This document shows, one piece after another, positions 46,888 through 56,651 of a stretch of DNA of 64,000 nucleotides. The stretch is from the NCBI RefSeq assembly GCF_001613805.1, contig NZ_LPVY01000005.1, positions 310,001 to 374,000 on the forward strand. Direction: 5' to 3'. This DNA comes from Thalassospira lucentensis (GTDB taxonomy: Bacteria > Pseudomonadota > Alphaproteobacteria > Rhodospirillales > Thalassospiraceae). The position numbers and the translations under genes were made by a program. Within the stretch, counting starts at the first letter, position 1, and every line of letters starts with the position of its first letter. The notes below the pieces were generated by a model. The model had not been told where the DNA came from, searched no databases, and saw nothing but the letters and a program-made list of their open reading frames with translations.

Positions 46888-48183
46888 TCAGGCGTGATTT
46901 TCCAGTACAACACCTGCCAGATAAAGCGACCCCAAAATCAAAACTCTTTTGGGTTTTGCAACAGCGTTCTTCAGAACGGCCAACGCATCATCCAGGGTTT
47001 CGCAGGCATGTGCATTTGCGATTCCTGCCTTGGCGGCAGCATCACGCAACGTATCGGCGCTGTGAACTTCGTGATCTCCCGGTATCGGAATGCCGGCAAA
47101 TGATGTGATATGAGGGGCCAGCGGTTGGAGAAATGCGACCGGGTCCCTGTTATCAAGCATTCCCATGATCGCGACGGTATCGCCTTTGGGCTGCCGGGAC
47201 AGCCAGTCTGCGATGACTTCGGCAGCTGCGATATTGTGTCCCCCATCCAGAATAAGCTCGCACCCCTCAGGCAGGGCATCACAAAGTGGTCCGGTGATCA
47301 GCTTCTGAAGGCGTGCGGGCCAGCTGGCTTGGCTGATTCCGCGCGCTACTATTGCCAAATCCGGGCCTGTGATGTCGGGAATACCGGCGTAGCGTGCAGC
47401 GGTTATGGCGGTCGCGGCATTGATAAATTGATGGCGCCCCGGCAAGGCAGGCAAAGGCAAATCAAATTCTTCTTCGGTAATGCGAAGCGTAAAGCCGTCC
47501 TCGCGTTCGGCGGTGATGCCGAAATTCGTGATCAGGGGGCTGCCGATATCGTTGGCGTGGCGGGCAAGCGTATCAAAGGCCTCAAGGCTTTGAGGTGCAA
47601 GCACACACGGTACACCCGGCTTCATGATCCCGGCCTTTTCAAAGGCGATCTTGGCAATGGTATCGCCAAGGAAGCCCTGATGATCAAGCGAGATTGGTGT
47701 AATAACGGTCAGAGCCGGTTTATCAATCACGTTTGATGCATCAACCCGCCCGCCAAGACCGGTTTCAAGCAGGACAACGTCTGCCGGAACCCGTGAATAG
47801 GCCAGAAAAGCTGCTGCCTGGGTGATTTCAAAAAATGTTATCTGTTCGCCGTCATTGATTGCTTCGACTTCTTCAAGAAGGTCGCACAGCACGTCTTCGG
47901 TGATCAGTTCACCGGCCAGACGTATGCGTTCGTGAAAGCGAACAAGATGGGGGGAAGTCGATGTATGAACACGAAGACCCGCAGCCTCATAGATGGCACG
48001 CAGGTAGGCCAATGTCGATCCCTTGCCATTGGTTCCGGCCAGATGAATGACGGGTGGCAAATTCAGGTGCGGATTACCCAGCTTGGCGAGCAAGCGGGTA
48101 ATCCGACCCAATGAAAGATCGATCACTTTTGGATGAAGCTGGCCCAGACGCGCAAGAATCGCGTCACTTCTTGGCGTTGTCAC
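46888..48183 (-). CDS. folC: Bifunctional folylpolyglutamate synthase/dihydrofolate synthase
   Basis: Mur-ligase-fold enzyme of 431 residues that adds glutamate to folates. P-loop LAGTNGKGSTLAYL, the TSPHLVRFHERIRL segment, LETGLGGRVDATN-like motif, and GLDHQ-like ISLDHQGFLG are visible. GTG at 48183 overlaps the end of accD by 20 bases; a longer frame to 48246 is less likely. Part of trpB-trpA-accD-folC. Confidence 0.94.
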   Translation of the reverse strand: MTTPRSDAILARLGQLHPKVIDLSLGRITRLLAKLGNPHLNLPPVIHLAGTNGKGSTLAYLRAIYEAAGLRVHTSTSPHLVRFHERIRLAGELITEDVLCDLLEEVEAINDGEQITFFEITQAAAFLAYSRVPADVVLLETGLGGRVDASNVIDKPALTVITPISLDHQGFLGDTIAKIAFEKAGIMKPGVPCVLAPQSLEAFDTLARHANDIGSPLITNFGITAEREDGFTLRITEEEFDLPLPALPGRHQFINAATAITAARYAGIPDITGPDLAIVARGISQASWPARLQKLITGPLCDALPEGCELILDGGHNIAAAEVIADWLSRQPKGDTVAIMGMLDNRDPVAFLQPLAPHITSFAGIPIPGDHEVHSADTLRDAAAKAGIANAHACETLDDALAVLKNAVAKPKRVLILGSLYLAGVVLENHA

Positions 48184-49099
48184 CTTCGGTCTCGGCCTTT
48201 TTCGCGGGTTTCTTCTTCGCATCCTTGATCGGAACGATCGCGGCACCCGGCTTGGTGCGGCGGATCATATCGATCAGGTGACCGATGGTTTCATTCAGTT
48301 CACCGCGCGGTACGACCATATCGACCATCCCGTGTTCCAGAAGATATTCGGCTGTCTGGAAATCATCGGGAAGTTTTTCACGAATGGTATTTTCAATCAC
48401 GCGACGACCGGCAAAACCGATCTGTGCACCCGGCTCGGCAATCTGGATATCACCCAGCATGGCGAAGGATGCCGAAACACCACCGGTGGTCGGATCGGTT
48501 AGAAGGACGAAATAGGGCAGACCCTTTTCCTTGACCTTCTCGATCGCGGCCGTGGTGCGCGCCATTTGCATCAGGCTTAGAATGCCTTCCTGCATACGTG
48601 CACCGCCCGACGCCGGAACGATGATAAGGGCCGCATCCTGAACCGTTGCGAGCTCGGCCGCGGCAACGATGCCTTCGCCAACGGCGGTGCCCATCGATCC
48701 GCCCATGAAGGAAAAATCAAAGACCGCAACGACGGTTGCATGACCGCCGACATCGCCATGGGCAACAGCCAGGGCATCCTTGTAGGTTGCCTTGGCCTGT
48801 GCCGCTTTCAGGCGATCGGTGTATTTTTTCTGGTCGCGGAATTTCAGCGGATCGACCGGAACGCTCGGCAGTTCTATGAGCTGATATTTGCCCTCATCGA
48901 ACAGGAGTTCAAGACGGTCCTTGGCTGAAATGCGCATATGATGGCCGCAATGCTGGCAAACATGTTTGTTCTTTGCCAGGTCACGGTGGAAGATCATCTG
49001 TTCGCACGACGGGCACTTATGCCAGAGATTTTCGGGCACATCGGTGCGGCGAACAAGTTTCTGAATCTTGGGACGGACGAATTCTGTCAGCCACGACAT
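48164..49099 (-). CDS. accD: Acetyl-CoA carboxylase carboxyltransferase, beta subunit
   Basis: Transfers the carboxyl group from biotin to acetyl-CoA in fatty-acid synthesis. 311 residues with an N-terminal zinc ribbon (Cys 29, 32, 48, 51) and the crotonase-like core with PASGGARMQEGILSLMQM and DPTTGGVSASFAMLGD. Lys-rich C-terminus. 57 bases after trpA and overlapping folC, the typical alphaproteobacterial order. Confidence 0.97.
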   Translation of the reverse strand: MSWLTEFVRPKIQKLVRRTDVPENLWHKCPSCEQMIFHRDLAKNKHVCQHCGHHMRISAKDRLELLFDEGKYQLIELPSVPVDPLKFRDQKKYTDRLKAAQAKATYKDALAVAHGDVGGHATVVAVFDFSFMGGSMGTAVGEGIVAAAELATVQDAALIIVPASGGARMQEGILSLMQMARTTAAIEKVKEKGLPYFVLLTDPTTGGVSASFAMLGDIQIAEPGAQIGFAGRRVIENTIREKLPDDFQTAEYLLEHGMVDMVVPRGELNETIGHLIDMIRRTKPGAAIVPIKDAKKKPAKKAETEGDNAKK

Positions 49100-49156
49100 A
49101 TCGGATACTGATCCTTGGTTTTGCCTATATCGGTCATTTCACAGTAACGCACAGCA

Positions 49157-50005
49157 TTAGTTGCGCGCGTTGCGTACCCCGTCTGCAAGTTCGCGAACAA
49201 GGCCTGTGACCATAGAGGCGGTCTTATCGGTGGCCTTGCCGTTTTCGTCAAGACTTTCGGCAATTTTTGATACGATTGCCGACCCGACCACAGCAGCATC
49301 CGCCTGCCGGGCAACTTCTGCGGCCTGGGTCGCGTTCTTGATACCGAAACCAACGGCAATCGGCAAATCTGTATGGCGACGCAGGCGTGCCATGGCTTCG
49401 ACAATCTGGTCATTGGTTGCCGACCCAGCACCTGTAACACCAGCAACCGAGACATAATAAACAAAGCCTGACGTATTCTGAACGAGTTTCGGCAGGCGTT
49501 TGTCATCGGATGTCGGGGTTGTCAGTCGAATGAAGGACAAACCTTTTTCCACGGTCGGGACACAAAGTTCGGCATCCTCTTCGGGCGGCAGATCTACGAC
49601 AATCAGGCCATCAACCCCTGCATTGCGTGCATCTTCAAGGAATTCGGTAACGCCATAGATATAGATCGGGTTATAATAGCCCATCAGAATAATGGGCGTT
49701 TCGTGATCCTGATCGCGGAAACCGCGAACCAGCGACAGGGTCTTGCGCATATGCATGCCGGCTGCCAATGCACGGATTGAGGCTTCCTGAATTGCCGGGC
49801 CATCGGCCATCGGATCGGTAAATGGCATACCAAGTTCGATCACATCCGCACCGGCTTCGGGCAGGGCTTTGAGGATTTCGAACGATGCTTCCGGGTCCGG
49901 GTCACCTGCGGTGATAAAGGTCACCAGACCGGCACGACCTTCTTCCCTGAGCTTGGCGAAACGTTTGGCAATGCGGTCCTGGCCGCCGATGATTGCGTCG
50001 CTCAC
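49157..50005 (-). CDS. trpA: Tryptophan synthase alpha subunit
   Basis: Cleaves indole-3-glycerol phosphate to indole and glyceraldehyde-3-phosphate; indole is channelled to TrpB. 282 residues, TIM barrel with catalytic Glu57 (IELGMPF) and Asp68 (DPMADGP), and phosphate-site Gly motifs near the end. A GTG start overlaps the trpB stop (GTGA), so the two subunits are coupled. Confidence 0.97.
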   Translation of the reverse strand: MSDAIIGGQDRIAKRFAKLREEGRAGLVTFITAGDPDPEASFEILKALPEAGADVIELGMPFTDPMADGPAIQEASIRALAAGMHMRKTLSLVRGFRDQDHETPIILMGYYNPIYIYGVTEFLEDARNAGVDGLIVVDLPPEEDAELCVPTVEKGLSFIRLTTPTSDDKRLPKLVQNTSGFVYYVSVAGVTGAGSATNDQIVEAMARLRRHTDLPIAVGFGIKNATQAAEVARQADAAVVGSAIVSKIAESLDENGKATDKTASMVTGLVRELADGVRNARN

Positions 50006-51225
50006 AGTTCTACTCCCAGTGCTTCGGCCACGGTAAAGATGTCCTTGTCACCCCGGCCACTCAGACACATGAGGATGATCTTGTCCTTGCCCATTTTCGG
50101 TGCTTCTTTCATCACCTGAGCAATGGCATGGCTGCATTCCAGCGCCGGAATGATGCCTTCGAGTTCGGAACAGAGCTTAAAGGCCTCAAGCGCCTCTTTG
50201 TCTCCAATCGGCTCGTACCGAGCGCGCCCGATATCCTTGAGCCAGCTATGTTCGGGGCCGATACCTGGATAATCCAGACCGGCAGAAATCGAATCGGCTT
50301 CCTTGATCTGGCCGTCGTCATCCATCAGCAAATAGGTACGATTGCCATGAAGAACGCCGGGTTTACCGGCACTCAGGCTGGCGGCATGCTTTCCGGTATG
50401 AATACCGTGACCGGCTGCTTCGACACCGACAACCTCGATATCCTTGTCATCTAGGAACGGGTGGAACAGGCCGATCGCGTTTGAGCCGCCACCGACCGCC
50501 GCGATTACCTGATCGGGCAGGCGGCCTTCCTGTTCAAGGATCTGTTCTTTGGCTTCGTTGCCGATCACGCACTGGAAATCGCGGACCAGTTCCGGATAGG
50601 GGTGTGGACCTGCAGCGGTACCAATGATGTAGAAAGTATCTTCGACATTGGTGACCCAGTCCCGAAGGGCTTCGTTCATCGCATCTTTAAGCGAGCAGGA
50701 ACCGGATTTGACCGGTTTGACCTCGGCCCCCAGAAGCCGCATGCGGAAAACGTTGGGCGACTGGCGCTCGATATCCTTCGAACCCATGTAAACCGTGCAG
50801 GGCAGTCCAAAACGTGCACATACCGTCGCGGTTGCCACACCGTGCTGGCCGGCGCCGGTTTCGGCAATGATACGGGTTTTGCCCATGCGCTTGGCCAGAA
50901 GGATTTGGCCAATACAGTTGTTGATCTTGTGCGCGCCGGTATGGTTCAGGTCCTCGCGCTTGAAATAAATCTTGGCACCGCCCAGATGTTCGGTCAGGCG
51001 TTCGGCGTAATAAAGCGGGTTCGCACGACCGACATAGTGTTTCAGATAATAATCGAGTTCTTTCTGAAACGCCGGGTCTTTCTTGGCATCCTTGTAGGCC
51101 TGCTCCAGCTCGAGAATCAGCGGCATCAGGGTTTCGGCGACAAAGCGGCCCCCGAAATTGCCGAAATGTCCATCCGGATCCGGAAGGGCACGATAGCTGT
51201 TAAGCGCGGTTGGTGCAGACGTCAT
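50002..51225 (-). CDS. trpB: Tryptophan synthase beta subunit
   Basis: PLP enzyme of 407 residues that joins indole and serine. Lys100 in [10 protein letters not shown] binds PLP, and the GGGSNAIG phosphate loop is present. trpF, often upstream in relatives, is not here: a 59-residue zinc-finger gene takes that place. Confidence 0.97.
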   Translation of the reverse strand: MTSAPTALNSYRALPDPDGHFGNFGGRFVAETLMPLILELEQAYKDAKKDPAFQKELDYYLKHYVGRANPLYYAERLTEHLGGAKIYFKREDLNHTGAHKINNCIGQILLAKRMGKTRIIAETGAGQHGVATATVCARFGLPCTVYMGSKDIERQSPNVFRMRLLGAEVKPVKSGSCSLKDAMNEALRDWVTNVEDTFYIIGTAAGPHPYPELVRDFQCVIGNEAKEQILEQEGRLPDQVIAAVGGGSNAIGLFHPFLDDKDIEVVGVEAAGHGIHTGKHAASLSAGKPGVLHGNRTYLLMDDDGQIKEADSISAGLDYPGIGPEHSWLKDIGRARYEPIGDKEALEAFKLCSELEGIIPALECSHAIAQVMKEAPKMGKDKIILMCLSGRGDKDIFTVAEALGVEL

Positions 51226-51368
51226 AGGATTTCCCCGTGGATGGGCCGCGAACGGTGCCGCGACGGCAAAGACATGCGACAGTCATTGGATCAGCGAGAA
51301 GCCGCTGGTGTTAACGGGATTGGCAGCCTTAAAGCTGGTTCCTTCTACCCGTGGCCGGGCAAAACGGA

Positions 51369-51548
51369 TTAATGGGCTGCGTGCTCGGCCTGGGATTTGT
51401 CGAAAATATATTTCTTCGAGCAATAAGGGCAGACCACCTCGCCCTTTTCCTCAAGATTGAGGTAAACGGTGGGATGACCAAGGTGGCCTTTGCCGCCGTC
51501 ACAGGCAACATTCAGGCTGCCGACTTTGATTTCTTCGGTGATCTTCAT
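51369..51548 (-). CDS. Small zinc-finger protein (zf-CHCC, NDUFS6-like)
   Basis: A 59-residue protein that opens MKITEEIKVGSLNVACDGG. It has the CHCC zinc pattern: Cys16, then GHLGHP with His at 22 and 25, then CPYCSKKY near residues 41-48. This is the family of the mitochondrial complex I accessory subunit NDUFS6 and its alphaproteobacterial homologues. It lies upstream of trpB on the same strand (143-base gap) and is divergent from the ABC ATPase gene. A role in complex I assembly is an inference from the family. Confidence 0.85.
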   Translation of the reverse strand: MKITEEIKVGSLNVACDGGKGHLGHPTVYLNLEEKGEVVCPYCSKKYIFDKSQAEHAAH

Positions 51549-51733
51549 ATATCCAGCTTCCCAGTTAGCACAGGCATAGGTGTTGCCATCGGTTGATCAT
51601 CGGCCTGAAGCAGGGCCAAGAGCCATTGACCCAGCTTTGATGGGGATGATACCGATTGCGCATATTCAATCAACACTTCCGCATGGTCTTAGCGCAAACA
51701 AGCCACGCGGAAAAGAGCGGAGATCACGCATTC

Positions 51734-52696
51734 ATGACTGCAATGCCCGACTACGCCATCGAAGTCGAAGGGCTGACCAAGCTCTACAAGGGTGCGAACG
51801 GCGAAAAACTGGCACTGGATAACGTGTCGTTGAAAATTCCACGCGGTTCATTTTTCGCCCTTCTTGGTCCGAATGGCGCCGGAAAGTCCACATTTATCAA
51901 TATTCTGGCCGGTCTTGTCACCAAGACAAGCGGTACGGCAAAAATCTGGGGCCATGATATCGAAACCGAAATGCGCGCTGCGCGTTGTTCGATCGGGATC
52001 GTGCCGCAGGAACTTAATCTGGATGCATTTTTCACGCCGCGTCAGGCGATGGAATTGCAGGCAGGCCTGTATGGTGTCCCCAAACCGGAACGGCGTACGG
52101 ACGAGATTCTTGCCGCTCTTGGCCTGTTAGATAAGGCCGATTCCTATTCCCGCTCGCTTTCGGGTGGGATGCGTCGGCGTCTTCTGGTCGGCAAGGCGAT
52201 GGTCCATATGCCGCCGGTTCTGGTGCTAGATGAACCAACTGCCGGGGTCGATATCGAACTGCGTCAACAGCTTTGGGCTTATGTGAAGGAACTGAACAAG
52301 GCAGGTGTTACGATTGTTCTGACCACGCATTATCTTGAAGAAGCCGAAGAGCTGTGTGACGAGATTGCGATCATCAATAAGGGCAATGTGATTGCCCATG
52401 AAGACAAGCGCAGTCTTCTGCGCCGGATCGACCACAAAACGCTGGTTCTCACAGTTAAAAACGAACTCAATGCCGTGCCCGAGGAACTCACCCCTTGGGG
52501 GGCGGAGCTTAAGGCCGCAAACCAGATCGCGCTGAATTACCGGCCCAGCAATACCCAGATGGCTGAAATCCTTAACGCCATTCAGGGTTGCGGTCTCGCA
52601 ATTACCGACCTGTCGACCGAGGAAGGCGATCTTGAAGATATCTTCCTGATGCTGACACGCGATAATGACAAGGCCCGTGCGGGTAAGGCTGCCTGA
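51734..52696 (+). CDS. ABC-2-type transporter ATPase, no permease adjacent
   Basis: ABC ATPase of 320 residues of the drug/polysaccharide exporter (CcmA/YadG-like) group: Walker A GPNGAGKST, Q-loop, signature LSGGMRRRL, Walker B VLVLDEPTAGVD, switch TTHYLEEAEEL, and a C-terminal domain of about 80 residues. The ATG at 51734 is chosen by family start. The next gene is an unrelated hydrolase after a strong terminator, so the membrane partner must be encoded elsewhere. Substrate unknown. Confidence 0.88.
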   Translation: MTAMPDYAIEVEGLTKLYKGANGEKLALDNVSLKIPRGSFFALLGPNGAGKSTFINILAGLVTKTSGTAKIWGHDIETEMRAARCSIGIVPQELNLDAFFTPRQAMELQAGLYGVPKPERRTDEILAALGLLDKADSYSRSLSGGMRRRLLVGKAMVHMPPVLVLDEPTAGVDIELRQQLWAYVKELNKAGVTIVLTTHYLEEAEELCDEIAIINKGNVIAHEDKRSLLRRIDHKTLVLTVKNELNAVPEELTPWGAELKAANQIALNYRPSNTQMAEILNAIQGCGLAITDLSTEEGDLEDIFLMLTRDNDKARAGKAA

Positions 52697-52720
52697 TTTT
52701 CAAGCAGTTGCCAGATCATT

Positions 52721-52759
52721 CAAAACCCTGCAAGTTTCTTGCAGGGTTTTGTTTTTTTT
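52721..52759 (+). terminator. Strong intrinsic terminator after the ABC ATPase gene
   Basis: Perfect 14-bp stem (52721-52734 with 52738-52751), three-base loop, then eight T. Confidence 0.95.
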
Positions 52760-52818
52760 CCCCATAACTTGGCTTTCAAACGCAAACCAGAATGACTTCG
52801 GGAGCGGCAATTAACCAC

Positions 52819-53787
52819 ATGTCGAAAACATTGTTGCGGTTTGTCGGGCTCGGGTTCTCGTTTTTGCTGGTGGCTTGCGCACCGACTGTCAAGCCTGCCG
52901 GTGATCCGGTTGGCAGCGTTAAAATTACCCAAAATGCGTTCATTGCATCTGACGGGGAATCGTTACCCTTGCAGCATTGGGGCCCGGTTGACGATCCGGA
53001 TGCGGTGATCCTTGGCCTGCACGGATTTGGCGATTACGCCAATGCATTTGACGAAGCCGGAACGACGCTGGCGTCTGATAATATTGTGCTTTTTGCTTAT
53101 GACCAGCGCGGCTTTGGGCGCACTGCGACGCGACCTTTCTGGTCGGGAATACAAAGCCTCGTCAATGATGCCGCTGACATGCTGGTCACACTGCGTACGC
53201 AATATCCGGGTCGGCCGATCTATCTGATGGGGGACTCGATGGGCGGTGCGGTTGCGATTGTGACGGCGGCATCGCGGCCCCGGTGGATGGACGGGGTTAT
53301 TCTGGTGGCTCCGGCAGTATGGAACCGCGACATGATGCCGTGGTATCAGACCGCACCGCTTTCTGTCATCTCACACAGTTTGCCTTGGTTGCTCCTGTCT
53401 GGGCAGGGACTTGATATCTGGCCCTCGGACAATATTGAAATGCTCCGTCGTCTGTCACGTGATCCGCATATGATGAAATCGGTACGGGTTGATATGGTTG
53501 CCGGTTTGGCTGGTTTGATGGATTTGGCTCATCAACGGGCAGGAGAAATTGATATTCCAACGCTTTTATTGTCCGGCGAACAGGATCAGGTGATTCCACC
53601 GGCGGCGATTGGCTCAATTGCGAAGGACATCAGGGCATCAAACCCGGACCGGAGTGTGGTTTGCCTGTTTCCTGATGGCTACCACATGTTGCTGCGTGAC
53701 CTGAACGGACCAACGGTGATCGGCGATATCAGACGCTGGATCAAGGGCGGTGCGGCTGCTCGGGATTTTTCGTGTACGCTCAATTGA
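52819..53787 (+). CDS. Alpha/beta-hydrolase lipoprotein (lysophospholipase/monoglyceride lipase-like)
   Basis: Protein of 322 residues with a lipoprotein signal (lipobox LVAC, Cys about 20) followed by the serine-aminopeptidase S33 hydrolase fold: LGLHGFGDYANAFDEAG, then the nucleophile GDSMGGAVAI, Asp in LLSGEQDQVIPP and His in DGYHMLLRD. The Ser-Asp-His triad is complete. The ATG at 52819 is chosen because the signal peptide starts there. Likely an envelope-bound lipid esterase. Confidence 0.88.
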   Translation: MSKTLLRFVGLGFSFLLVACAPTVKPAGDPVGSVKITQNAFIASDGESLPLQHWGPVDDPDAVILGLHGFGDYANAFDEAGTTLASDNIVLFAYDQRGFGRTATRPFWSGIQSLVNDAADMLVTLRTQYPGRPIYLMGDSMGGAVAIVTAASRPRWMDGVILVAPAVWNRDMMPWYQTAPLSVISHSLPWLLLSGQGLDIWPSDNIEMLRRLSRDPHMMKSVRVDMVAGLAGLMDLAHQRAGEIDIPTLLLSGEQDQVIPPAAIGSIAKDIRASNPDRSVVCLFPDGYHMLLRDLNGPTVIGDIRRWIKGGAAARDFSCTLN

Positions 53788-53794
53788 TTGCGTT

Positions 53795-53823
53795 TTGACC
53801 GCTGATCCCTGATCAGGTAGCAT
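53795..53823 (+). promoter_or_regulatory. Sigma-70-type promoter of the cyclase gene with palindromic spacer
   Basis: TTGACC (53795-53800), a 17-base spacer and TAGCAT (53818-53823). The spacer contains the perfect palindrome CCTGATCAGG (53808-53817), which could be a repressor site. About 120 bases upstream of the cyclase ATG. Confidence 0.45.
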
Positions 53824-53946
53824 TTTTAATCAGTTGCATATGATAGCCAAGGTTGTTACCCGAGGCGACCGTCACGATATGGCACCTATTGCCTTTGTGT
53901 ATTCGGTGGCATTTTCAGCTACGTTTTTCGGAGGATCAGGACCGGC

Positions 53947-55683
53947 ATGCTAAGGACCGTTCGGGCGAAGTTCCTGGGTGTCGCGGCCTTTTTTGTCGTG
54001 TGGCTTGTGGTGGCTACCGGGTTCTCCGTTATCCAGTCACTTGGAATCAATGGCGATCTTGAAGCAGTGTCGCGCTATGTGACGCCGGTCAAGGATGCGC
54101 TTTCCGATGTTCGTTCCCGTCAGCTTGAACAGATTTCGCTGATCGACCGTTACATGCGTGTTGTCGAAAATGAAGGCCCGGATGCTCCCCTGTTAAGTGG
54201 TATCGAAATCGAGATTGATGCCAAGCAAACCCAGATCGAGCAGGCCTTTCGCAAGGCTTTCACCTCGGCAGCACTTGGCCGGGCACAGGCATCGGGCCAT
54301 TTCGAACAAGGTGTGTTGCTTGATCTTGATGTCCGTATGCGCGAATTCGCCGATATTGCCGCCCAATTCAATCTGGGCGTTGAAAGGTTACTGAGCCGGG
54401 TGCGTGAAGGCGATCTTTATGATGCGCAACGTCAGGAAAATCTGGTGCGTGGTATTCATCGCAACATTGTGCTTGATCTGCGCAGCGAGATTTTGCTGCT
54501 GGAAAAATATTCCAGCGAAACAGTCGAAAATGTCTCGGAGCGCGAAGATTTTCTGATCCAGGCCGAATTTATCATGATGCTGGCTGCGGTGGTGATCGGC
54601 ATTTCCTTTGCCTATTATCTGGCGCAAGCGGTGGTCAAAGCAGTTCGCGATACGACCAATGCGTTGAACAGCGTGCAGTCAGGCAAGCTTGATACAAGCC
54701 TTGATTTCAAGGGCAAGGGCGATTTTGCCCGGCTGGCGGATGCCTTTAACCGCATGACGCGCGAATTGCGCGTACGGTTCCGTATGCGTGAACGGTTTGG
54801 CAAATATATTGATCCAAAGATCATCAATAACCTGCTGTCACAGGAAACCGCGCTTGAAACCTCGCAAAAGCGGGTGATGACGGTCAGTGTTGTGAACCTG
54901 ACCAATTTTGACTGGATGGCGGAACATATCCCGCCCGAGAAACTTGTCGATTTTCTGAATGACTATCTGACGGCAATGACCGAACCGATTGCCAATCATA
55001 GCGGCATTATCGACAATTTTGTCGGGGATAGGGTGATCGGTTTCTGGGGGCCGCCCTTCTGCGGGGAAAAAAGCCACGCGGGGCATGCCTGTCTGGCAGC
55101 GTTGGAGCAGGTGGCACGGTTTAATGCGCTGAAGACCAAATATGCCGACCTGATTGGCGATCACGGGCTTGATATTCGTATTGGTATTGCGACCGGCGAA
55201 GTTGTTGTCGGATCAATCGGAACGGATAAATCACGCGCTTATACGGTGGTTGGCGATTGCGTGAACTATGCCAACCGCCTTGAAAAGGCCAATCGTATTT
55301 ACGGTACCCAGATTCTGGCTTCACATGAAACGGCCAGCATGGCAGCCGGCGAGATTGAGATGCGCGATCTGGACCATGTTGTACTGCTCGGGACCGAGCA
55401 TGTGGTTTATCTTTATGAAGTGCTGGCACAGTCCGGGCAGCTAAGCGATGAACGTCGCGACTGGCGCAAAACCTATGAAACTGCGATTGCGTCTTATCGC
55501 GAGGGTGATTTTGACAAGGCCCAACCTCTATTCGAGAAAGTTCAGGAAGGCATCGGCAGCGATTTTGCCGCTCAGCTTATGCTCAATCGTATGGAACGCC
55601 TGCAGCGCCGCGAACAGGACCGGGAATGGAACGGGACGTGGATCGTTCGGGATCCCTATGAGCGACGTGACGTCGAAAGCTGA
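53947..55683 (+). CDS. Membrane adenylate/guanylate cyclase (class III) with HAMP domain
   Basis: Protein of 578 residues: membrane helix (about 10-30), periplasmic sensor region (31-205), second helix (206-228), HAMP (229-282), class III cyclase domain (308-485), and a C-terminal tail of about 90 residues. Asp361 (VGDRVIGFWG) is one metal ligand, but the other, normally Asp in the first strand, is Asn317 in SVVNLTNF. The transition-state Asn440 and Arg444 (VNYANRLE) are kept. Activity is therefore likely altered or uncertain. ATG preceded by a GGAGG. Confidence 0.9.
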   Translation: MLRTVRAKFLGVAAFFVVWLVVATGFSVIQSLGINGDLEAVSRYVTPVKDALSDVRSRQLEQISLIDRYMRVVENEGPDAPLLSGIEIEIDAKQTQIEQAFRKAFTSAALGRAQASGHFEQGVLLDLDVRMREFADIAAQFNLGVERLLSRVREGDLYDAQRQENLVRGIHRNIVLDLRSEILLLEKYSSETVENVSEREDFLIQAEFIMMLAAVVIGISFAYYLAQAVVKAVRDTTNALNSVQSGKLDTSLDFKGKGDFARLADAFNRMTRELRVRFRMRERFGKYIDPKIINNLLSQETALETSQKRVMTVSVVNLTNFDWMAEHIPPEKLVDFLNDYLTAMTEPIANHSGIIDNFVGDRVIGFWGPPFCGEKSHAGHACLAALEQVARFNALKTKYADLIGDHGLDIRIGIATGEVVVGSIGTDKSRAYTVVGDCVNYANRLEKANRIYGTQILASHETASMAAGEIEMRDLDHVVLLGTEHVVYLYEVLAQSGQLSDERRDWRKTYETAIASYREGDFDKAQPLFEKVQEGIGSDFAAQLMLNRMERLQRREQDREWNGTWIVRDPYERRDVES

Positions 55684-55824
55684 TCGCAGTGATATGTCGC
55701 AACCAGAAATTAACCGAATGGGCGGCAAGGTGCTGATTGGCAGGGGCCGTCAAAAATCCTTGCCCGCGACGGACAAAACCTGTATCACCCAACCGCTCGG
55801 GCCGTGCTGCCCGATGTCTATTGC

Positions 55825-55901
55825 GCACCCGTAGCTCAGCTGGATAGAGCGTTGCCCTCCGAAGGCAAAGGCCACAGGTTCGAATCCTGTCGGGTGCGCC
55901 A
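55825..55901 (+). tRNA. tRNA-Arg (CCG)
   Basis: A 77-base cloverleaf with encoded CCA. Acceptor GCACCCG/CGGGTGC, D arm GCTC/GAGC, anticodon stem TTGCC/GGCAA with loop CTCCGAA and CCG at 55859-55861, T loop TTCGAAT. Reads CGG. It lies 0.7 kb before the AT-rich glycan cluster. Confidence 0.97.
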
Positions 55902-56003
55902 ATTTCCCAAGAATATTTTCAAGTCCGCCCAATTAAGGGCTGGCAAAGCGTTTTCTGACCACTAATCTGCATCTTGATCAATCGCAGATGAGATGGATGA
56001 GAC

Positions 56004-56651
56004 ATGCGCGGATATCTTCATGATTTTGCCGGAACCAATGTGCTGTTCGCAATGGCAGCAAATCAGGAATATGGCCCCCATCTTGAAAAACTGTTCAAAC
56101 CGCTGATGATCGGTATTGGTCCGGTTGAGGCCGCAATTAATCTAAGCATAGCCTTGACCGAACTGAAATTGGCGAACGATTTGCCTGATCTGGTGGTAAC
56201 TCTTGGATCAGCTGGGTCGCGCACACTTGATCAGGCCAAGGTTTATCAGGTTTCGTCAGTGTCCTATCGGGATATGGATTGCTCGGCACTTGGATTCGAG
56301 AGGGGGATCACGCCCTATCTTAATCTTCCAGCAGTTCTCGATTTACCCTACCGTATCCCCACTTTACCGGAAGCACGTTTGTCTACTGGGGCAAACGTTG
56401 TATCAGGTGACGCATATAATGCGATCGATGCTGATATGGTGGATATGGAAACCTACGCTGTTCTGCGCGTTTGTCAGAAGTTTGATGTACCGGTAATCGG
56501 CCTACGCGGAATTTCTGACGGTAAAGAAGAACTCAATACTCTCTCTGACTGGACTACCTATCTGCACGTCGTTGACGAAAATTTGGCAAAATCGGTGGAT
56601 ATTATAAAGGGTCAAATAAATTTAAAAAAATTGAACAAGTTAAGAAGGTAA
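56004..56651 (+). CDS. 5'-methylthioadenosine/S-adenosylhomocysteine nucleosidase-like protein
   Basis: Nucleoside phosphorylase-fold protein of 215 residues. MIGIGPVEAAINLS and VTLGSAGS resemble the MTA/SAH nucleosidase core, and the active-site segment DMVDMETYAVLRVC with VPVIGLRGISDG matches the family's Glu and Asp residues. It probably cleaves adenine from MTA or SAH. It ends AT-rich and overlaps the convergent GT4 gene by 12 bases, exactly where base composition changes. Confidence 0.85.
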   Translation: MRGYLHDFAGTNVLFAMAANQEYGPHLEKLFKPLMIGIGPVEAAINLSIALTELKLANDLPDLVVTLGSAGSRTLDQAKVYQVSSVSYRDMDCSALGFERGITPYLNLPAVLDLPYRIPTLPEARLSTGANVVSGDAYNAIDADMVDMETYAVLRVCQKFDVPVIGLRGISDGKEELNTLSDWTTYLHVVDENLAKSVDIIKGQINLKKLNKLRR

